Source: Brachionus plicatilis (taxonomy: Eukaryota > Rotifera > Eurotatoria > Ploima > Brachionidae). Taken from it: a stretch of 21,191 nt of DNA. The notes below the pieces were generated by a model. The model saw only the letters and a list, made by a program, of their open reading frames with translations, searched no databases and was not told the origin of the DNA. This document shows, one piece after another, positions 17,249 to 21,191 of the stretch. Location of the stretch: the NCBI GenBank assembly GCA_010279815.1, contig QEOQ01000079.1, forward strand, positions 1-21,191. The letters run 5' to 3'. Made by a program: the position numbers and the translations under genes. Within the stretch, counting starts at the first letter, position 1, and each line of letters starts with the position of its first letter.

Positions 17249-18090
17249 ATGAACTAAAAAATCAAATGTACAAATTGTTCGCAGTTTGTGAGGAAATCAA
17301 AGTTGACTCATTTGCTAATTTCTTCAGTAGGAAACAATTTCGGGATGAGGAACACAAGTCGTATTTCTCAGAGTTGTGGCGACTCGCTAAAATCGCATTT
17401 AAAAATGAACCGTGCATGGATCCTGACCGTTGCTTGCGGAACCGTTTCATCAGAGGTCTATGCAATCCGTACCTTGTTATGCAGATAACGTCAAATAAGC
17501 CTAATACCACTTTAGAAGCCCTAAACTCTACCATGAAGTTGATGGCCCACTTTAACTCGTGGAGGACAACCCTCCCGCCTCAGACAAACACCATCCCTTT
17601 CCTAGGGCATCCGAATAGGGACGGTTCCGACTACAGAGACACGAATATTGTACAACCAAACATTTCATGCCATTATTGTAAAAAGCCCGGCCATTTCATC
17701 GCGGAGTGCCAAGCGCGTCTGTCAAAAATGAATCACTACCGACAGAGGAAACATGAAAATGGATACCCGAACGATCAACACCCGCCTACGGTGTCCAATG
17801 TGTTATATGTGGTGAAAACATACAGACAGATTGTAACATCAACGGATGTAAAGTCAAATTCTTATTCGACACTCCTTGGCTTAGACGTGACGTTCAAAAT
17901 CAGGACGGTGAAGAAATACCTGAACTTGATTCGAGAGGCGTTTGGTGGCAGTCTACCAGCAAATCCCCAGATAACAACTAACAGCACAGATAGCTTGGCT
18001 GACCTCCCCAAACAATATCAACCACTGGTAAACGCCGTTTCAACACCGAGGCAACCCGAATCCGACGAAGAAGCCCCAACCGAAAAGTAA
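17226..18090 (+). pseudogene. Gypsy Gag core, zinc knuckle and truncated protease
   Basis: After a one-base frameshift in about 17219-17245, the frame reads DLDELKNQMYKLF, then YFSELWRLAKIAF and RNRFIRGLCNPYL, matching the Retrotrans_gag pattern. A CCHC zinc knuckle, CHYCKKPGHFIAEC (17668-17709, C-x2-C-x4-H-x4-C), binds RNA in family members. Between there and 17800 the coding frame changes: the protease start shows as VQCVICGENIQTDC and KVKFLFDT (about 17790-17870). The active-site D-T is followed by P instead of G, and no flap or C-terminal protease motif follows, so most of the protease is deleted. The frame called from the knuckle ends in TAA (18088-18090), after which the same frame stays open into RT. 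Confidence 0.75.
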
Positions 18091-18645
18091 AACCCCGAAG
18101 AGGAACAAATTGAGATTTTCAAAACAATAATACGAGACGAATACGACGACATTGTTTCCCATGGGTTTGATAGCCTAGTCTGTGAACAACCCATTAAACA
18201 ACCCGTCAGACGGATATCATTCTCGCTACGGGATGAGGTCAAAGGACAAACAGATGAGATGTGGAAAACTGGACTCATTCTAGAAAGCGACTCTCCATGG
18301 GCCTCCCCGATAGCATTAGTACGCAAAGCCAACGGCTCTCTCCGTATTTGTGTCGACTACAGGAAACTCAATGAGTTCACCATTAAGGACAGTTACCCCC
18401 TTCCTAAAATCGAGGACATGATAGCCTTACTAAATAAGGCCCGCTATTTCACTAAGTTGGACCTCTCTGCAGGATATCATCAAATTCGGATCCGAGAGCC
18501 AGATAAGTTGAAAACGCCCTTCGTGACTAAGTTCGGACTCTATAATGTCATATCATTTGGATTGACCAACGCCCCAGCTACGTCGTCCAAATCGTCCTGG
18601 AACGCGTCCGAACCGTCCTGGAACGCGTCCGAACAGCGTACTTGA
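18091..18645 (+). pseudogene. Gypsy reverse transcriptase, fingers and first palm part
   Basis: Copies element RNA into DNA in intact relatives. The frame is open from just after the 18088 TAA. Motifs: CEQPIKQPVRRISF, GLILESDSPWASPIALV, LRICVDYRKLNEFTIKDSYP, then motif A FTKLDLSAGYHQI with the first catalytic Asp, then FVTKFGLYN and FGLTNAPAT (motif B, usually NAPATFQ). Directly after NAPAT the sequence jumps to a later part of the domain, so the YxDD box (motif C), which holds the other two metal-binding aspartates, is absent. Without it the enzyme cannot polymerise. A 21-bp unit, CGTCCTGGAACGCGTCCGAA(C), is duplicated at about 18594-18635, right at the deletion point. Confidence 0.85.
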
Positions 18646-19546
18646 AATTAGAATGAAAGAATTGTGAATGGTTTGTGAAGTCTATAGAGTATTTAGGAAA
18701 TGTTATCAGCTACCGTAGTGTTCGCCCCGCCCCAAGTAAAGTCCAGAAACTTTTCAGATATCAACAGCCAAAAACAATTCATCACTACGAAGTTTTCTCG
18801 GCTTAGCAAACCACTGCAGACGTTTTGTGAAAAGCTACGCTGCTATAGCCCGACCTTTTCACAATGCAACCGAGATGAGGAAGAAGTTTGTATGGGATAA
18901 GGACTGTCAAGTGAGTTTTGATAAACTGCGTACTTTTCTTACCACGACCGAGACTGGAGTCCTTATCCTACCGAATTTTAAAGAGGAATTTCGCCTTGAG
19001 ACCGATGCTAGCCAGTACAGCGCAGGTGCAGTGTTGGATCAAAAATATACGGGTTCATGGCGACCAGTTGCGTATTGGAGCAAACGTTTATCGAGGGCGC
19101 AGACGAACTACTCCACTTCCGAAAAAGAACTCCTAGCTCTAATCCTCGCAGTATTACACTTAAAGCAATTTCAAATCGGGCGGAAATTCATTATTTGCAC
19201 GGATCACAAACCTCTCATCTGGCTAAAAAATCAAAAAAGTCCTTCACCCAGGCTCATGAGGTGGTTTTGTGAATTACGAATGTTCGAATTTGATATAGAA
19301 TATAGGGAGGGTCATCTAAATTGCAATGCTGACGCCTTATCACGGTGGTTATGTAACGGAGATGACGAGGAAGTTGAAAGCAAGGAAGAAGAGGATGAAC
19401 TTGACCCGGGCAATGTAGTGAACAATGTCACCTCGCAAGAGGTAGAGGCCAATGAGACCCAATTCGAAGACCCGCATATCGAAAATCTGTACAAATGGCT
19501 GAGAAATGGACAGCGGCCCGACAAATGCGAACGTATCAGTACTTAG
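18585..19546 (+). pseudogene. Gypsy RT connection and well-preserved RNase H
   Basis: The first frame (18585-18795) carries the post-YxDD part: VLERVRT (doubled), a stop, KNCEWFVKSIEYLGNVIS and PAPSKVQKL. A frameshift near 18795 leads to FLGLANHCRRFVKSYAAIAR, then the RNase H domain in one frame to 19546: LETDASQYSAGAVL, VAYWSKRLSRAQTNYSTSEK, ICTDHKPLIWL, RMFEFDIEYREGHLNCNADA. The four catalytic carboxylates (D in TDAS, E in SEKE, D in TDHK, D in NADALSR) are all present. RNase H removes the RNA strand during reverse transcription. The tail is acidic (GDDEEVESKEEEDELD). The domain is intact, but it has no intact upstream partner. Confidence 0.85.
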
Positions 19547-19825
19547 TCCCAATTGATGAACGCCTCGCCGTCTTAAAGAAAATCCAAGACGATCCTTTCT
19601 CCTGACACCGAGGTGTCGACAAGACTTTTGAAAAACTTAAACTCAGGTTCTACTGGCCGAACTACAGGAAAGACACCGCCAACTACATCCTCGGCTGCGA
19701 AATCTCTGCCTCAAGTAAAGCACCTAAAGCCTACACTCTACAACCAATAGTACCCATCCAGGCATCTAAACCATTCGAACTCATTACTTGGGATATTTTG
19801 GGCCTCTTGCCGGTCACGGAAAATT
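19534..19825 (+). pseudogene. Gypsy integrase, zinc domain and first core strand only
   Basis: A new frame (after the 19544 stop of RNase H) reads VPIDERLAVLKKIQDDPFS, a TGA (19604-19606, where G is usual), then HRGVDKTFEKL and FYWPNYRKDT, the HH half of the HHCC zinc domain. The CC half reads GCEISASSK; the second Cys appears changed to Ser. The core starts with FELITWDILGLLPVT, which holds the first DDE Asp, and is then cut off by a GT-rich stretch. The second Asp, the Glu and the C-terminal domain are missing, so strand transfer is impossible. Confidence 0.8.
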
Positions 19826-19924
19826 TTTTGGTTTTGTTTTTTTTTGTTTTGTTTTTTCGAGGTGGGACGTACTTGTTGTAGTAGTTACAGTGCCACCCTC
19901 GACATCGGGAGATGTCTCTCATGT

Positions 19925-19935
19925 AAAGGGGGGAG
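19925..19935 (+). other. Polypurine tract of the gypsy element
   Basis: AAAGGGGGGAG lies three bases before the 3' LTR start at 19939. It primes plus-strand synthesis in LTR elements. Confidence 0.8.
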
Positions 19936-19938
19936 CAA

Positions 19939-20103
19939 TGTAACACCCCACTCACCCCGGCCCCCGCCTCGACATTTAATTACTATATATATTGTCTCTC
20001 TTTCTTTTCTTTTTAGAGTTTTTAAGTTTTAGTTTTTGTTTTTAAATAAAAGAATTACAGAAATTTGTTCTTTTTATTGTTTTATTTAATAGCACGCTAT
20101 TAA
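19939..20103 (+). repeat. 3' LTR of the gypsy element
   Basis: TGTAACACCCCACTC ... GCACGCTATTAA, matching 15969-16135, followed by the AATAT target duplication. Confidence 0.85.
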
Positions 20104-20956
20104 AATATATTAATCCAAAATCTTAGCTTTTTTAATGCAATTAAATCAAAAATTTATCTTTATTATAGTATTATAATTCATATTAATGCTTAAGAAGAAA
20201 TTGAAGTAGTTTTTGTACTTAATGCTTAGCAGCTGAATAAACTTGATAAGGTAAAATGTAAATGCTTTTTTTTAAAAATTTATTTTAAAAATTTAAAAAT
20301 TATATTTAATTAAATTAGAATTTGAATTTTAAGATAGTGCATATTTCTTTTCAAATTTCGTTTCTAAAAAAAAGGCTTATTATACTTTTTTTTAAAAATT
20401 AATATCATCTACTGAAGTTTAAAATTTCGTCGTTTGAGCTAGAAACAAAATTCAATTATTTTTTTCAATATAGCTAAAATTTAGATTTCCAGCATACCTT
20501 CTTTTCGTTTTCTTATTAATACTTGTCAATTTCTTACTTTATTATAATGATTTGGTTGAATTTTTGGAATTGCGAATTTTGGAAAAAAGGACAAGGTTTA
20601 AAAAATTTTTAATTTAAATAAATCTTTATAAATAGGTATAAAATTTTTCTGCAAAATGTTTTTGCTGACCCAAAAAGAAACAAATTTAAAATTAAATTCT
20701 TTGAAAATAATATTTTTAATAAAATTTTTCAATAATAATTCTTTTAATTTATAACGAATTGAATCTATATAAAATCTAAAAAAAAACATTAATTTTCTTT
20801 AATAAAGTTAATTCAAAAACAAAAAACATTTCTGAAACTAAACAAAATAATTAATTTAAAAGAAATTATTTACTGCTGTAACTTGTAGAAGCTTAACCCG
20901 TTTTAGGTCTCAGTTTTTTCTACTCCAACTACAATTTAAAAAATCGAATTATAACA
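20104..20956. other. AT-rich stretch, no gene seen
   Basis: Long A/T runs, stops in every frame; the one 63-codon minus-strand frame (20789-20598) is low-complexity F/K/I. No repeat partner noticed. Confidence 0.6.
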
Positions 20957-21191
20957 AACTTCACATCCTTCGATAAAATCGGCAGAAAAAAATATTTGTT
21001 TAAATTGTATTTAAAAAAAATCATTGACTAAAATCCAATTTTTAGAAAGTAAAAATAGATTAAAAAATACCTTTAAAAAAACAATTTTAATTATACATTT
21101 TCAAACAAATAAAGCAAAAAAATTGAAAATATAGAATGTAAGCGATGGCAACAAGATTACAAGAATGTATGTTATGGCAACTTGAATACAA
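20957..21191 (+). promoter_or_regulatory. Upstream region of a probable third Ly6-like gene (cut by the window end)
   Basis: Direct repeat of 10502-10741, the region just upstream of Ly6-like copy 1. The last 146 bases (21046-21191) look identical to 10596-10741, including both ATGGCAAC repeats (21134-21152, 21163-21181). If the match continues, a TATA box would fall about 30 nt and an ATG about 117 nt beyond the window. The gene itself is not visible. Confidence 0.6.

Larger units (their letters stand above)
15969..20103 (+). mobile_element. Defective Ty3/gypsy LTR retrotransposon
   Basis: Two LTRs (167 and 165 bp) flank gag, a protease stub, reverse transcriptase, RNase H and an integrase stub, in the gypsy order. 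AATAT precedes the left LTR (15964-15968) and follows the right one (20104-20108), a 5-bp target duplication usual for this group. PBS and PPT are in place. At 4.1 kb it is short for the group; losses fall in protease, RT and integrase. It is more GC-rich than its surroundings. It cannot be autonomous, but LTRs, PBS and PPT could still allow mobilisation by a related active element. Confidence 0.9.

Noticed and set aside
1..21191. CRISPR array, bacterial operon, prophage or attachment site
   Set aside because: No regularly spaced repeats, no Shine-Dalgarno-led gene series; splice sites and element types are eukaryotic.

Overview
The window is eukaryotic: genes have introns with GT-AG borders, there are TATA and AATAAA signals, and no bacterial operon layout. 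It is very AT-rich, introns are mostly tiny (54, 55, 56 and 59 nt, one of about 280 nt), and the transposons are animal types (hAT with BED finger, Tigger/pogo, Ty3/gypsy). This fits a compact, AT-rich invertebrate genome. A monogonont rotifer is one possibility, but the sequence alone does not settle the taxon.

Layout. 1-600: the 3' end of an LTR retrotransposon. 1468-2290: a decayed pogo/Tigger-like element. 2704-8497: one large hAT element with about 0.5 kb terminal inverted arms full of CGGAG-type motifs and a broken BED-hAT transposase. It holds a truncated gypsy copy (2881-4176), an internally deleted Tigger-like element (6461-7507) and an extra 0.44 kb block (7688-8127). 8561-9370: a frameshifted glutathione S-transferase gene directly beyond the hAT right end. 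10143-10396: an incomplete fold-back MITE.

10714-14218 is the most interesting region. Two nearly identical genes for a small secreted, probably GPI-anchored six-cysteine Ly6/uPAR-like protein sit on two arms (about 725 bp) of an inverted repeat, pointing at each other and separated by about 2 kb that carries a gypsy integrase remnant. Copy 1 (10858-11382, +) looks intact. Copy 2 (13544-14074, -) differs by three coding bases but has lost its second splice acceptor (AG to CC). The last 235 bases of the window (20957-21191) repeat the upstream region of copy 1 in the same orientation, so a third gene probably begins about 117 bases past the edge. This looks like an expanding multicopy locus in transposon-rich DNA.

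14434-15349: an unassigned fold-back element built from TAATGYCAAA-type motifs. 15374-15731: a complete palindromic MITE of the same family as 10143-10396. 15969-20103: a Ty3/gypsy element with both LTRs and a matching 5-bp target duplication, but defective: stops and frameshifts in gag, most of the protease gone, the reverse transcriptase YxDD region deleted, the integrase cut short, and only RNase H well preserved. The rest is AT-rich sequence in which I see no gene. The only host genes I can defend are the Ly6-like genes and the GST relic; almost everything else is mobile DNA.
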